64,000 nt of DNA. Source: a virus. Under the pieces are notes generated by a model, which had not been told where the DNA came from, did not search any database, and saw nothing but the letters and a program-made list of their open reading frames with translations. Positions 1-8,072 of this stretch are shown here, one piece after another (positions within the stretch are counted from its first letter, which is position 1; each line of letters starts with the position of its first letter). The stretch lies in IMG/VR virus record IMGVR_UViG_3300018432_000001, positions 62,001 through 126,000 of that record; one strand, written 5' to 3'. Position numbers and translations under genes: made by a program.

Positions 1-273
1 GCGGCGTCGACCGAGGCGATGATGGAGCTGGCGCGACTCGCGCACGCGACCGATCTCGCTCTGGATAAGGCCCCCCTTCACCAGAGCGGCTTGCCGTACC
101 AGCTCGATGAAGACGCGGTACGCCGCGACCTCGAACAGGCAACGGCCGTGCAGCGGCGCGCCATGGCTGTGCAGGCGCTACACATGCTGGCCCATGATCT
201 CCCCGGTGCTCGACGAAAGGCAGCGCAATGGAAAACGGACCTGGACACCACTACCGATCTCACTACCGACTGA
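1..273 (+). CDS. C-terminal part of a gene cut by the window edge
   Basis: The frame is open from the first base and ends at a TGA at 271-273, giving about 90 residues of an alanine-rich, mostly helical protein. The first ATG inside the window (19) has no ribosome binding site, so the true start probably lies upstream of the window. It overlaps the next gene by 46 bases in a different frame, which suggests translational coupling. I do not recognise the family. Gene status is moderately supported by the coupling and by amino-acid composition. Confidence 0.5.
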   Translation, partial: AASTEAMMELARLAHATDLALDKAPLHQSGLPYQLDEDAVRRDLEQATAVQRRAMAVQALHMLAHDLPGARRKAAQWKTDLDTTTDLTTD

Positions 274-719
274 TCGTCGACGGCCCCGGCGTCCGCGATG
301 TTCTGGGCGACGCGCGGCATGTCGCGCTCGCCGAGAACGCGATCTGCGCGGAGATGGACGGGTGCGCGTCCTGTTTCGAAGCGATCGTCGATGATCTCGC
401 GGTCGAACCGACGGCGCTCCTGACCGCGCGTCGGTTCGGGTCGCTGATCCTCGGGTTCGCCGAGGGCATCACCCCGATCGGCTCCGATGAGGAAGCGCAG
501 GAGCTGCAGGCGATCATCGCGCACCTCGCAGAGTCACGGGGGCTCGCGGCCGAGCTGCTGCGGTTCTGCGCCATGAACATGATCGCTGCCCACCACGCGC
601 ACGACGCCCACCCGCACAGCCATAGCCATGGCCATGGGGAGAAGACGAAGAAGCGGAAGGTAGTGCGTCATCCGGGGCGGCGCGTGCGCACGAAGGAAGA
701 GCGCCAGGGAGACAGCTAG
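228..719 (+). CDS. Hypothetical protein with a histidine-rich tail
   Basis: This ORF encodes 163 residues. The first 120 look like a compact acidic helical domain with a Cys pair (CASC near residue 46). Residues about 121-137 are a run of alternating His (HHAHDAHPHSHSHGHG), and the tail is Lys/Arg-rich. The His run could bind metal, but no family is recognised. It starts inside the preceding gene and ends four bases inside the convergent gene at 716. Two minus-strand ORFs also cover the region. I prefer this frame because its composition looks protein-like and its ends mesh with both neighbours. Confidence 0.6.
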   Translation: MENGPGHHYRSHYRLIVDGPGVRDVLGDARHVALAENAICAEMDGCASCFEAIVDDLAVEPTALLTARRFGSLILGFAEGITPIGSDEEAQELQAIIAHLAESRGLAAELLRFCAMNMIAAHHAHDAHPHSHSHGHGEKTKKRKVVRHPGRRVRTKEERQGDS

Positions 720-1141
720 GAGCGCGGGGCGGTGACCGCACCGAGGAAACGGATGGCATGAACACGGCAGCCGCACGGCTGGTTCGTCTCCTCCAGGGAG
801 ACCAGGCCCTGATCGTTGACGCGGTAGATCCCGGTGTAGCCGATGAGGCCCGCGTCGCAGTCGCGGCAGCGCGGCGGCAGCTCCGCATCGATGTCGCCGG
901 TGTGGGCGCTGCCGTGTCGTTGGGCGACGATGCGTTGCATGTCGTGTGCTTTCCGGAAGCTGAGGGCGAGTATCCAGTGCTGGAGCATGACGATGACCGA
1001 CGTGATCAGCACGAGTGTGCTGGTGCTGGCAACTACGGTGTTGATCTGCTGCGGCGAGAAGACGGCGAGGGCCAGGACGGTCGCGGAACCGCCGAACACG
1101 CCGAAGGCAGCGAGCAGGCTAAGCAGGCGTATCGAGATCAT
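716..1141 (-). CDS. Small membrane protein with a C-terminal Cys domain
   Basis: The 141-residue product has two predicted membrane segments (about residues 5-28 and 36-60). A soluble C-terminal part follows with four Cys (CRDC near 93-96, CGC near 123-125), which could bind zinc. A short two-span protein could be a holin or membrane anchor, but nothing here decides that. It is the last gene of the leftward arm and meets the plus-strand gene tail to tail with a four-base overlap. Confidence 0.6.
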   Translation of the reverse strand: MISIRLLSLLAAFGVFGGSATVLALAVFSPQQINTVVASTSTLVLITSVIVMLQHWILALSFRKAHDMQRIVAQRHGSAHTGDIDAELPPRCRDCDAGLIGYTGIYRVNDQGLVSLEETNQPCGCRVHAIRFLGAVTAPRS

Positions 1142-1197
1142 GGAGTGCCGTCCTTGCTGGTCGTAGATTCGCCGGAGTCTGAGTCGCAGATTCGTCG

Positions 1198-2070
1198 CTA
1201 GTCGAGCTCGCCGAAGATCTTCTCGGTCTTCCTGCAGGCGCTCATGAATTCATTGATGCCCATGGTCGTCACTCCCAGCAGCCGCACCATCGTGGAGGGC
1301 AGCAGTGTCGCCACCGACAAGTGGGTGGTCTCGTCCATCCAGTTGTCTTCCTTCGGGTCGAAGCAGGCATCGATGATCTGCTCCAACACCTCGACGGGAA
1401 ACTCGCCGTGGAGGCGCTCCATGTCCTTCGCGAGGCGGTCGCGTTCGTCGCGGCTGGGATTGCGTCCCCCGAAGAGCGTGTGGAGAGCGCCGCTGGCGGC
1501 GTTGTAGACCATGATCGAACGCTGATGAGGAGTTTTCGTGTCGTCCGCGAACAGCAGGCGCGCGGCGCGGCTGGGATCGATGCAGACCGTCCGGTAGAAC
1601 TCGGCGTAGTCCTCCCCCCATGCTTCGATCACTGACTGGCGTCCCTCCTGGAAATGGTTCACCGCCTTGTCCACCCACCGGTTGATGTCGGCCTCGGAGG
1701 CGGTGGCGCCGGAGTAGATGCCGTGCGGCAGGAGGAACGCGATCCGCCGCATGATGCGCGGATCGATCGAATCCAAGCGTCGCTGCATGGCCACCGAATC
1801 GGGGACGAAGCAGCTCTCGATGACCGTCGCCAGCGCGAACGTGTCGATCGGTTCGTCGAAGATCCGGCGCATCCGGGAGGCGAGGGCCCGGATCTGCGCG
1901 GGCCCCGGCAGTTTCTGGAAGCCGGACATGATGGCCTGCTGTGCGGCGACCGAGCGGAGCATCGCGCGTTCGTTCTTCGACCACTGGTCGAGTTCGGGTT
2001 CGGCGGCGGCGGGGTCGGTAAGGACGAGGCGGAAGAAGCGGACGACAGCCGGGTCGGGTGGGTGGTTCAT
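1198..2070 (-). CDS. Hypothetical protein abutting a tRNA
   Basis: The ORF encodes 290 residues of a soluble, mainly helical protein with no family I recognise. Its ATG (2068-2070) lies one base beyond the mature 3' end of the tRNA-Tyr on the same strand. There is no room for an ordinary ribosome binding site outside the tRNA. Translation would have to begin on a leaderless or tRNA-processed message, or from a later start, and no good later start is visible. The long clean frame supports a real gene. Confidence 0.65.
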   Translation of the reverse strand: MNHPPDPAVVRFFRLVLTDPAAAEPELDQWSKNERAMLRSVAAQQAIMSGFQKLPGPAQIRALASRMRRIFDEPIDTFALATVIESCFVPDSVAMQRRLDSIDPRIMRRIAFLLPHGIYSGATASEADINRWVDKAVNHFQEGRQSVIEAWGEDYAEFYRTVCIDPSRAARLLFADDTKTPHQRSIMVYNAASGALHTLFGGRNPSRDERDRLAKDMERLHGEFPVEVLEQIIDACFDPKEDNWMDETTHLSVATLLPSTMVRLLGVTTMGINEFMSACRKTEKIFGELD

Positions 2071-2071
2071 G

Positions 2072-2153
2072 TGGACCGGGCAGGATTTGAACCTGCGATG
2101 CGTGATGCAGCTGGTTTACAGCCAGCCCCTTTTGGCCGCTCGGGCACCGATCC
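2072..2153 (-). tRNA. tRNA-Tyr (GTA)
   Basis: This 82-base tRNA has an acceptor stem GGATCGG/CCGGTCC with one G-T pair. The anticodon stem is GCTGG/CCAGC around the loop CTGTAAA, and there is a long variable arm as expected for bacterial tRNA-Tyr. The T arm is canonical (GTTCAAATC). The discriminator base is A and the 3' CCA is not encoded. Confidence 0.93.
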
Positions 2154-2390
2154 TTGTCGCCCGACTCCCCCCCTGGTGAAGCCGGGCGCGCCCGCTCTGC
2201 GGGGAGTCCTACAGGTGTCCAAAGGTCACGCACGGCCTTCCCCGACAAGAAGCGACGTGAGTCTAACACGCAGTGCGGGAACGCCGGTGGTGCGTTTGGG
2301 GTGATCGGCGGCGCCTCGAACCGTGTGAAGAAGCAATGCGACGCCGCCGAAACCGTGCCGGGTGTTGCCTAATCTCACCCGCACTGCGGG
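2154..2390. other. Non-coding stretch with hairpins
   Basis: No convincing gene is seen. An 8-base inverted repeat (GACTCCCC/GGGGAGTC, about 2163-2209) encloses a GC-rich palindrome. The right end carries the nested hairpin described at 2353-2402. The stretch separates the terminase operon from the tRNA-Tyr unit and probably holds the promoter for the tRNA. Confidence 0.4.
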
Positions 2391-2402
2391 TCATTGGCAC
2401 GG
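2353..2402 (-). terminator. Hairpin after the terminase operon
   Basis: A nested structure has outer arms CCGTGCC/GGCACGG and an inner perfect hairpin ACCCGC-ACT-GCGGGT (2377-2391). It sits across the stop codon of the leftward gene at 2391. No T run follows, so this is inferred from position and symmetry. Confidence 0.45.
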
Positions 2403-2669
2403 GGGTTGCTCACCCGGAGGTGAGTATACGTCATCCGCATCGTGAGCGCATGTCATGTCCGGGACCTCGCCGTTGATGGCGAGTTCCTCGACCTGCTCGG
2501 CGATGCCGCGAATGAACTGGGCGAGTTCGACCGTGACGACGACCTGCCGGTCGTCGCCGTAGTGCGGGAGGATCGATGCCGAGAGCTGCCCGGCGGCGAT
2601 GGGGTATTCATCGCCTTCGGGGCCGCGCATGACCATCGTCCATTCGCCCAGATTCATCGTGCTCGCCAT
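2391..2669 (-). CDS. Hypothetical protein downstream of terminase
   Basis: The product has 92 residues. I chose the ATG at 2669 because AGGAG stands seven bases before it. The longer reading upstream would run back over the terminase gene. It begins eight bases after the terminase stop, so the two are co-transcribed. The mixed alpha/beta sequence ends in an acidic, Pro-rich tail. No family is recognised. Confidence 0.65.
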   Translation of the reverse strand: MASTMNLGEWTMVMRGPEGDEYPIAAGQLSASILPHYGDDRQVVVTVELAQFIRGIAEQVEELAINGEVPDMTCAHDADDVYSPPGEQPPCQ

Positions 2670-2677
2670 TCGCGCTC

Positions 2678-4192
2678 CTAGAAGAGGTCCGTGGTGGCCC
2701 AGTCGACCGGGTCGGCGTGGATGCTGATCCCGATCGGCGGTTCGATGACTTCGCCTCGTCCGTATCCAGATCCCTTGAGGAGTCCTTGTGCGAGGTAGAC
2801 CGTGGCGTCGATGCGTCCGGGGCTCTCTCGGGAACCGGGCTGCCAGGTCGTCCACTGCTGGATGAGCTTGTCATGTTCGCCTACCAGGCGGATGTCGCCT
2901 TGTACCCAGTATTGGGCAACGGGGTCCGCGCGAATGCGTTTTCCGTATCGGGCGCGAACTTCATCTATTCGGGGGATGGGGACATCAGGCGGAATGGCAC
3001 CGTCTTCTTCCAGATCGGACCATGCTGACTGGATCTGGAGCTTGCACATCTCGCCGCCGAAGTTCGTCTCCACGAAGATGACGTCGGCCATCAGCTCGTA
3101 GGACAGGAGGGCGACCTCGCGGGCCCATTCGGTGGGGCTGGCCTGGCGGGACTTGTCGTCGGTGATGTAGCAGCGGTTGTCGTCGCCGAGGAATCCGGCG
3201 ACGATCCCGGCTTCGTCGCCGCCTGCGGTGCCGGAGGGGTCGACGGCGACGGCGACGCGGAGCTTGTCGGGGAGTGGTTCCCCGGGGCGGTGGCGGGATG
3301 CTTCGATCTGTTCGAGGTTGAGCAGGGCGCCCTCAACGGGCTGGGGGTCGCACTGGAAGAGGGCGAACCAGTCGCGCTTGGACAGCGAGGACTGTAGGCC
3401 GCCCCAGTGGGCGAGGAGCGCGTTCTTGTCCTTGTGAGGGATTTTCGGGTGGCCGAGGGGTTCGCCGAGGGCGCGGCCGAGCGGATCGTTCGCGTCGACG
3501 GCGATCGCCGGGAGGCGGATGATGTCCCACTCGTCGCCTTCGCGTTGCAGGAGGCGACCGGCGATGTCGTCTTCATGCCAGCGGGTGAGGACGAGGACGA
3601 TGGGTGCGCCGGGGGAGCCTCGGGTGATGAACGTGGAGGTCCACCAGTGGTCGACGGCGTCGCGGAAGATCTTCGATTCCGCTTCATCGCGGTCTTTGTG
3701 AGGGTCGTCACAGATGAGTAGGTCGCCGTCATGGCCCGTGAGGCCCGAGCCCACGCCGACAGTTTTCATGCCGCCACCGGCAGTGAGTTTCCAGGCTTGG
3801 GCGGTCCGCTGCTCCGGGGAGATGGTCAAGCCGAGCTTGTGGCCGTGCTCGCGGACGGCCTTGCGGACGTCGCGGCCCCAGTTCTTGGCCAGGTCTGAGC
3901 CGTAAGCGGCGGCGACGACCTGGTGGTGGGGACGATGGGCGAGCCACCACAGCGGGAACTTCTTGGTGACCAGTTCGCTCTTGCCGGTGCGAGGCGGCGC
4001 GAAGATCATGAGCTTGCGCTTGCCGCCGGGCTGGCCCAGCCGCGCCAGGCGCTCGCCGATGAGGCGGTGGTGGGGGCAGATCTGATAGCGCGGTTCAAGC
4101 CACGCGCCGAGACTGGCGGGATCGTGAAGGGCCTGGACGCGCGCGGCGTAGGCGTACAGCTCCGCGTCAGACAACTTCGAAAGATCCGGCAT
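2678..4192 (-). CDS. terL: Terminase large subunit
   Basis: This 504-residue protein is the DNA-packaging motor. Its N-terminal ATPase domain has a Walker A motif (APPRTGKS, residues 65-72), a Walker B motif (LLICDD, about 158-163) and a coupling motif (TRWHEDD, about 203-209). The C-terminal RNase H-like nuclease domain opens with the metal-binding Asp of AVDPSG (Asp318). The ATPase hydrolyses ATP to push DNA into the prohead, and the nuclease cuts concatemers. Length and domain order are normal for the family. It lies on the strand opposite to the portal, and no separate small terminase is evident in the window. Confidence 0.96.
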   Translation of the reverse strand: MPDLSKLSDAELYAYAARVQALHDPASLGAWLEPRYQICPHHRLIGERLARLGQPGGKRKLMIFAPPRTGKSELVTKKFPLWWLAHRPHHQVVAAAYGSDLAKNWGRDVRKAVREHGHKLGLTISPEQRTAQAWKLTAGGGMKTVGVGSGLTGHDGDLLICDDPHKDRDEAESKIFRDAVDHWWTSTFITRGSPGAPIVLVLTRWHEDDIAGRLLQREGDEWDIIRLPAIAVDANDPLGRALGEPLGHPKIPHKDKNALLAHWGGLQSSLSKRDWFALFQCDPQPVEGALLNLEQIEASRHRPGEPLPDKLRVAVAVDPSGTAGGDEAGIVAGFLGDDNRCYITDDKSRQASPTEWAREVALLSYELMADVIFVETNFGGEMCKLQIQSAWSDLEEDGAIPPDVPIPRIDEVRARYGKRIRADPVAQYWVQGDIRLVGEHDKLIQQWTTWQPGSRESPGRIDATVYLAQGLLKGSGYGRGEVIEPPIGISIHADPVDWATTDLF

Positions 4193-4210
4193 AACCCGAA
4201 TCTACCTGAA

Positions 4211-4233
4211 TGTCCGTTTTATTCAGCTATGAG
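4211..4233 (+). promoter_or_regulatory. Late control element, copy 1
   Basis: The sequence TGTCCGTTTTAT is followed at offset 16-17 by the -10-like TATGAG. It points rightward, away from the terminase, into a gene-free region rich in hairpins. The same element precedes several virion genes. Confidence 0.55.
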
Positions 4234-4235
4234 AC

Positions 4236-4550
4236 GAGTGCGCCGCGCTGCCATCGAGGTTAGAGCCGTGAAGCAGCGCGGCGCGTAATCTCCCGCGCAG
4301 AAACCCCTGCGCAGCCTGCACGGCCGTGTCCGATGCACGCCGTGCACGGCAGGGTCCCACCCTGCGATCTGCGATTGCGCCGGGCGCCCCGCCTGAACGT
4401 CGGGACCATCGGAGCCTCCGATGCTACCTGGAGGTGTGGCCTCACTGGTGAGCGCGTCACTTCTCACCGCACCCAGCGTCTGGGCTAACGTCCGGCTCCC
4501 CCCTTGCGCGTAGGGGGCCGACTGGCGGCGAGACCACGGTATGCCAGCTA
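4236..4550 (+). ncRNA. Candidate structured non-coding RNA
   Basis: About 315 bases contain no convincing ORF but a chain of hairpins. These are a 12-bp stem (4240-4251 with 4273-4284), a 6-bp stem (4295-4312), an 8-bp stem TGCACGGC/GCCGTGCA (4317-4346), CAGGGT-CCC-ACCCTG (4350-4364), ATCGGA-GCC-TCCGAT (4408-4422), GGTGAG/CTCACC (4447-4468), CCCAG-CGT-CTGGG (4472-4484), a bulged 9-bp stem (4493-4520) and CTGGC/GCCAG (4522-4547). The late element at 4211 would start a transcript at the first stem. It does not match tRNA, tmRNA or RNase P RNA signatures known to me. High GC makes short stems common, so the claim rests mainly on the 12-bp stem, the density and the upstream element. A packaging-site role at the DNA level is an alternative. 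Confidence 0.4.
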
Positions 4551-4556
4551 CCTGGT

Positions 4557-4799
4557 TTATAGCATCTGGTCAGGGGCGTTGCTCAGCCACAAGCCGAACT
4601 CGGTGGTGCCTTCGGCGTGCACGCTGGAGTGGCTGACCATCCACATCAGCGCGGCTTGGCGCGTGTCGGCCGTGGCACAGGCACTGCACGAGCTGCGCCC
4701 CTGGCAGCAGATGATCACCGGATAGCAGTATCCGATGTCGTCGAGCAGCCGGTTGAACGACCACAGGGGACTGCCCACCAGCAGTGCGTCAGGGTTCAT
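4557..4799 (-). CDS. Small Cys-containing hypothetical protein
   Basis: The product has 80 residues with several Cys (YPVIICCQG, CSAC). It starts 11 bases inside the preceding gene, as part of a tightly packed leftward operon. The ribosome binding site is weak (CAGGGC), consistent with translational coupling. No family is recognised. Confidence 0.5.
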   Translation of the reverse strand: MNPDALLVGSPLWSFNRLLDDIGYCYPVIICCQGRSSCSACATADTRQAALMWMVSHSSVHAEGTTEFGLWLSNAPDQML

Positions 4800-5148
4800 G
4801 CCCTGATCCTAAGCGCGGAGGTGGCGCGGTGAGGTCGTCTTCGCGGATGAAGTAGGCACGCGGCGCCGTCCACCACGCGATGGTCTGACCGCCGTCGCCG
4901 GTGAACGGCGCCTCGCCGTAGAGCACGAACACACCCGGGGCCACCGTGATGTACCCCTGGGGTGGATCGCTGCCATAGTCGTCCCGGTCGCGGCGACCCA
5001 CGTGGATCTGGATGCCCGGGTCGAGCTTGCCTTCCATGTCGGTGGCCCAGTCCGCCAGCCGCAGCATCAGCCGGGACTTCAGCGCGGGAGGACACACTAG
5101 GGTGATCGGCGGCTGGAACAGATAGGAATGGTCGACCTGCTCGCTCAC
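4789..5148 (-). CDS. Hypothetical protein, GTG start
   Basis: The product has 119 residues. The GTG at 5146-5148 is preceded by GGAGG at good spacing and overlaps the upstream stop as GTGA. The sequence looks like a compact beta-rich fold (YITVAPGVFVLYGE, TIAWWTAPRAYFI). It resembles the product of the next gene upstream in length and general pattern (both contain a DYG or QYG-P-F segment followed by a TI-W/R-W motif), so the two may be distant paralogues. Function is unknown. Confidence 0.65.
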   Translation of the reverse strand: MSEQVDHSYLFQPPITLVCPPALKSRLMLRLADWATDMEGKLDPGIQIHVGRRDRDDYGSDPPQGYITVAPGVFVLYGEAPFTGDGGQTIAWWTAPRAYFIREDDLTAPPPRLGSGHEP

Positions 5149-5492
5149 ATGACCTCCGGATCTTTGAGGAGGTCGGCGGCCGTGATCGTGAATGATGGGC
5201 TGTGGAACAGCTCGTGCCACCAGCGCCAGCGGATCGTCTTGCCCCGCGAGGTGAACGGCAGCGGCCCGTACTGGTCGAGCATCGGTGCTTCCAGCGTCCA
5301 GTAGGCCATGCCACTGCAGCCGCAGGAGGAGCCGGTGCGGTAGTGCAGGCGCACATCCGTGCGGCCCTCGGAGGTGGCGCACCACGAGACCAGCGCCTGC
5401 GCGAGACGCTGTTTCACTGCTTTGTCCTGCGGCAGGAGTTCGATCAGGCGCGGATCGCGGCGCACCGATACGGACAGCACGGGATCTCTCAT
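5145..5492 (-). CDS. Hypothetical protein, possible paralogue of its neighbour
   Basis: The product has 115 residues. It starts at the ATG overlapping the HIT gene stop (ATGA) and ends in the GTGA overlap with the next gene. A Cys cluster (SSCGCSG) lies mid-protein, and the segment QYGPLPFTSRGKTIRWRWW resembles the corresponding part of the downstream gene product. The tight overlaps on both sides support a real gene. Function is unknown. Confidence 0.65.
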   Translation of the reverse strand: MRDPVLSVSVRRDPRLIELLPQDKAVKQRLAQALVSWCATSEGRTDVRLHYRTGSSCGCSGMAYWTLEAPMLDQYGPLPFTSRGKTIRWRWWHELFHSPSFTITAADLLKDPEVM

Positions 5493-5911
5493 GACTGCTC
5501 CACCTCGGCAGGCGTCGGTGTCCACGGGAGCACGATTCCGTCGCCTTTGCTTCTGGGCAGGTAGTGCAGATGGAGGTGGTCGACGGTCTGGGTCGCTTCG
5601 GCGCCGACGTTGATGATGAGGTTGAAAGGTCTGCGCTGGGCAAGGGCGTACTGCCAGGCGGCCATCCACATGTACGCGGTCGGCGAGTGGCTGACGGCGA
5701 CGCCGTGGTCTTTGGTGACGTGCAGGCGCGGGATGAACAGCACGTGGCCCTCGACGCGAGGGTTGAGGGGGACGATCGCGATGGCGTTGGTGAACTTGGC
5801 GACGACCTGGGCGGGCGCCTGACCGGTGATGATCTGGCAGAACGGGCACGGATCGCTGGAGCGGGCGTCCCCCTCGGTGGTGCTCGCTGCTTGACTGGAC
5901 GCCCGCGTCAT
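5489..5911 (-). CDS. HIT-family (histidine triad) protein
   Basis: The product has 140 residues. The triad HLHLHYLP (HxHxHxx type) lies near the C-terminus, and an N-terminal CPFC pair with the segment HVLFIPRLHV is typical of HIT nucleotide hydrolases and transferases. These enzymes cleave or transfer nucleoside monophosphates through the middle His. The start at 5911 was chosen for its ATGA overlap with the upstream stop. A longer reading from 5962 is possible. The natural substrate in a phage is not predictable. Confidence 0.85.
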   Translation of the reverse strand: MTRASSQAASTTEGDARSSDPCPFCQIITGQAPAQVVAKFTNAIAIVPLNPRVEGHVLFIPRLHVTKDHGVAVSHSPTAYMWMAAWQYALAQRRPFNLIINVGAEATQTVDHLHLHYLPRSKGDGIVLPWTPTPAEVEQS

Positions 5912-6306
5912 GCTCCTGCTTCCACAGTGTATCCGATCGATTCTCGCGTCCACATCGAACATGGACCGGTCGTGTCGATGAGGTGATACTCACCGGATTC
6001 GACGATGCCGCCGGTGGCCAGCGGGTGGCGCTGGAGCCGCGCGCAGGCCGCGATGCCGATACGAGGCCGCGCGCCGGTACGTCGCTGGCGGGCAAGGTAC
6101 CGCTTCGCGCAGCGGCGCTCGGCCTTGGTCGTGCGCGGTTCGCACAGCAGCCCGGCAGCGCGGAGCTTCGGGCCGAGGACGTCGGTGAGGCAGGCGGACA
6201 GCTGCTCGAAAGAGTCCTGCAGGCCCTGAACGGCATCGCCCAGCGCCTGCCCCACGGTATGGAGGTACGCCCGCAGGGACGCGAACGGCATGTTTGAATC
6301 GCTCAT
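5908..6306 (-). CDS. Hypothetical protein
   Basis: The product has 132 residues with a helical N-terminal half (QALGDAVQGLQDSFEQLSACL) and a basic middle (TTKAERRCAKRYLARQRR). It is the first gene of the run of four-base overlaps that includes the HIT protein. No family is recognised. The basic segment suggests nucleic-acid contact, but only weakly. Confidence 0.6.
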   Translation of the reverse strand: MSDSNMPFASLRAYLHTVGQALGDAVQGLQDSFEQLSACLTDVLGPKLRAAGLLCEPRTTKAERRCAKRYLARQRRTGARPRIGIAACARLQRHPLATGGIVESGEYHLIDTTGPCSMWTRESIGYTVEAGA

Positions 6307-6337
6307 CTATCCATGTTCGCGCACACCGGCTGCGAAA

Positions 6338-6910
6338 TCAGGGATAGAACCGCTTCGCTGCGCGCATTGCGGCGCGCTTGCACTTCCGGGCCGCCTTCAC
6401 CTGGCGGGTATTGCGGGTCACCACGGCCTTGGTGAACGAGCCGTCAGGGTCGTAGTGCATCTCCATGACCTGCGCGTGGTCGGTGTCCTCGTCGAACAGC
6501 CAGAAGTCATGGCCCTTCTTGCGGACGCGGCTGACCCACTCTCCCGGTTCGACCCATGCGATGCGGATGTCTTCCCCGGCGGCTTTGTTCCGCTTGTACC
6601 ACTCGAACTCGAAGCGGAGGTAGTCGCCGAGGGTGAGCTTGCCGTCCTCGTCGGTGTGGCGCTCGATGATGTGGACGCGTCCGATGTCCCTACCCGCCTC
6701 CACCGCTGGGACGATCACCTCATCGATCCATGTGGTGGGACGGTCGTGAATGAGGCTCAGGTCGCCCTTGAGGAACGCCTCATAGGCCTCGTCCTCATAG
6801 GCGACGCTGTAGGAGTCCAGGGTCTCCAGGCGCCACGCCGAGTCGGTGAACGAGGTGAAGTACTTGTGGAACTGCGGATCGTCCAGGTCGAAGATCTCAG
6901 TAACGCGCAT
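6338..6910 (-). CDS. DUF6879-like protein
   Basis: The product has 190 residues. The N-terminal FTSFTDSAWRLETLDSY, the central GRVHIIERHTDEDG and WYKRNKAAGEDIRI, and the C-terminal HDFWLFDEDT segments match a family common in Streptomyces and relatives. There it is usually encoded beside XRE/TPR regulators. Its biochemical role is not established. In this window the XRE-TPR gene lies about 50 kb away at 56594. It overlaps the hydrolase gene by 14 bases, so the two are coupled. Confidence 0.75.
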   Translation of the reverse strand: MRVTEIFDLDDPQFHKYFTSFTDSAWRLETLDSYSVAYEDEAYEAFLKGDLSLIHDRPTTWIDEVIVPAVEAGRDIGRVHIIERHTDEDGKLTLGDYLRFEFEWYKRNKAAGEDIRIAWVEPGEWVSRVRKKGHDFWLFDEDTDHAQVMEMHYDPDGSFTKAVVTRNTRQVKAARKCKRAAMRAAKRFYP

Positions 6911-7739
6911 GGTAGCTCCTGACGGCGTCGGCAACGATGGTCCAGAGGTCGTCCGCATTATCGTGCATGGGGAAATGGCCTGAGTTCTCGATGCCTTGGG
7001 CGATGACGCCGAGCTCCGCGAAGCGCTCGCGGTGGTGTTCGGGGAAGCCGCTGCGCTCGCCGTAGAGGTACACGGTGTCTCTGAGGTCGCTTTCGCGCGG
7101 GTGGTTGCGCTCGTTGTCGCACCAGCCGACGACCGAGGCGGCCAGATTGACGAGGAACTGGGGTTCGCAGGAGGCGAGGTCGGCGCCCCAGCGGCGCATC
7201 GCGGCGTCGTCGTCGGCGGCGACGTCGGTGATGAACTGCTCGACGGCGTCGGTGCCTTTCGCCAGGGACCGCGACGCCAGCGAGCAGTCCTCGCCGGTGA
7301 TGTTGCCTTCGATGGAGATGAAGCGGCCTCGCCGGTGCGTGGGGAGCCCATACCAGGCGCTCAAAGCGGGGAGCACCCCCATGGAGTGGGCGACGACGTG
7401 GACACGAGTTTCGTCGGTCATGTGCGCGACGAGTTCGAGCGCACCCTGCACGCATCCCGACAGCGTCGTGATGAGGCCGCCGGAGCGGTGGCTGCGGGCG
7501 AGATGGTTTTCAGGGGAGTCGCCTTGGCCGGGCAGATCGATGCTGATCAGGGCGTGGGTGCGCAGCGCTTCATGCCGGAAGGCGCTGTCGAACCAGTTGC
7601 GGTGGCAGCCGAGGCCGGGGACGAAGACGATCGGGTCGAGGAGGTTCATCTGGCCGTAAGCGATGCGGTCAGCTGCGGGCCGGAAGCTGAAGGTGAGAGG
7701 GAACACGGTCAGGTCATGGAGGTAGTGAACGATCTTCAC
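6897..7739 (-). CDS. Alpha/beta hydrolase
   Basis: The product has 280 residues. It shows the alpha/beta-hydrolase pattern: an oxyanion-hole region FVPGLGCHRNWF, SIDLPGQGDS, a nucleophile elbow AHSMG with the catalytic Ser, and a late GHFPMHDNADDLW holding the catalytic His. It probably hydrolyses an ester, amide or lactone. The substrate cannot be told from sequence. It is not an obvious LysB-type mycolylarabinogalactan esterase, because it lacks the usual GxSxG element and extra domain. It reads like a host-derived accessory gene and is co-transcribed with the DUF6879-like gene. Confidence 0.85.
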   Translation of the reverse strand: MKIVHYLHDLTVFPLTFSFRPAADRIAYGQMNLLDPIVFVPGLGCHRNWFDSAFRHEALRTHALISIDLPGQGDSPENHLARSHRSGGLITTLSGCVQGALELVAHMTDETRVHVVAHSMGVLPALSAWYGLPTHRRGRFISIEGNITGEDCSLASRSLAKGTDAVEQFITDVAADDDAAMRRWGADLASCEPQFLVNLAASVVGWCDNERNHPRESDLRDTVYLYGERSGFPEHHRERFAELGVIAQGIENSGHFPMHDNADDLWTIVADAVRSYHARY

Positions 7740-7748
7740 GCAGACGTC

Positions 7749-8072
7749 CTATCGATGGCGCATTCGGTTGACGATCCGGGCGGGCACGCGCAGATGCCTG
7801 CCTGACCCAGGGCTGCTGCAGCAGTCCCGGTCGCTCCAGGTGCCCTTGAACAGCCGCTTGGAAGTGTTCCGGCCGCCTTTGGGGCACGGCTTCCACTTGC
7901 GGATCAGACCGTGAACGAACCAGACGATAACGAACGCGCTGACGCCGATGATGAGCGCGTTGCGCAGCTCGGGGTAGGTCGTGACAGCCCACCATAGGGC
8001 GCTCCCGAGGGCCTTGACGACCATCAGCAGAAGAGCGCCGAAGGCCCCGAGGGCATTAAGAAGGCCGTCCAT
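7749..8072 (-). CDS. Membrane protein with a basic Cys tail
   Basis: The product has 107 residues with a hydrophobic N-terminal stretch (about 8-30), a second membrane segment (about 38-62) and a basic C-terminus with CPKGG and DCCSSPG. It begins at the TGATG overlap with the upstream gene, so the two are coupled. A holin-like role is possible but unproven. Confidence 0.65.
   Translation of the reverse strand: MDGLLNALGAFGALLLMVVKALGSALWWAVTTYPELRNALIIGVSAFVIVWFVHGLIRKWKPCPKGGRNTSKRLFKGTWSDRDCCSSPGSGRHLRVPARIVNRMRHR

Noticed and set aside
4219-4467. 82-codon minus-strand ORF upstream of the terminase
   Set aside because: It has no ribosome binding site or recognisable protein pattern, and it runs through the hairpin-rich stretch. 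I treat the region as non-coding.
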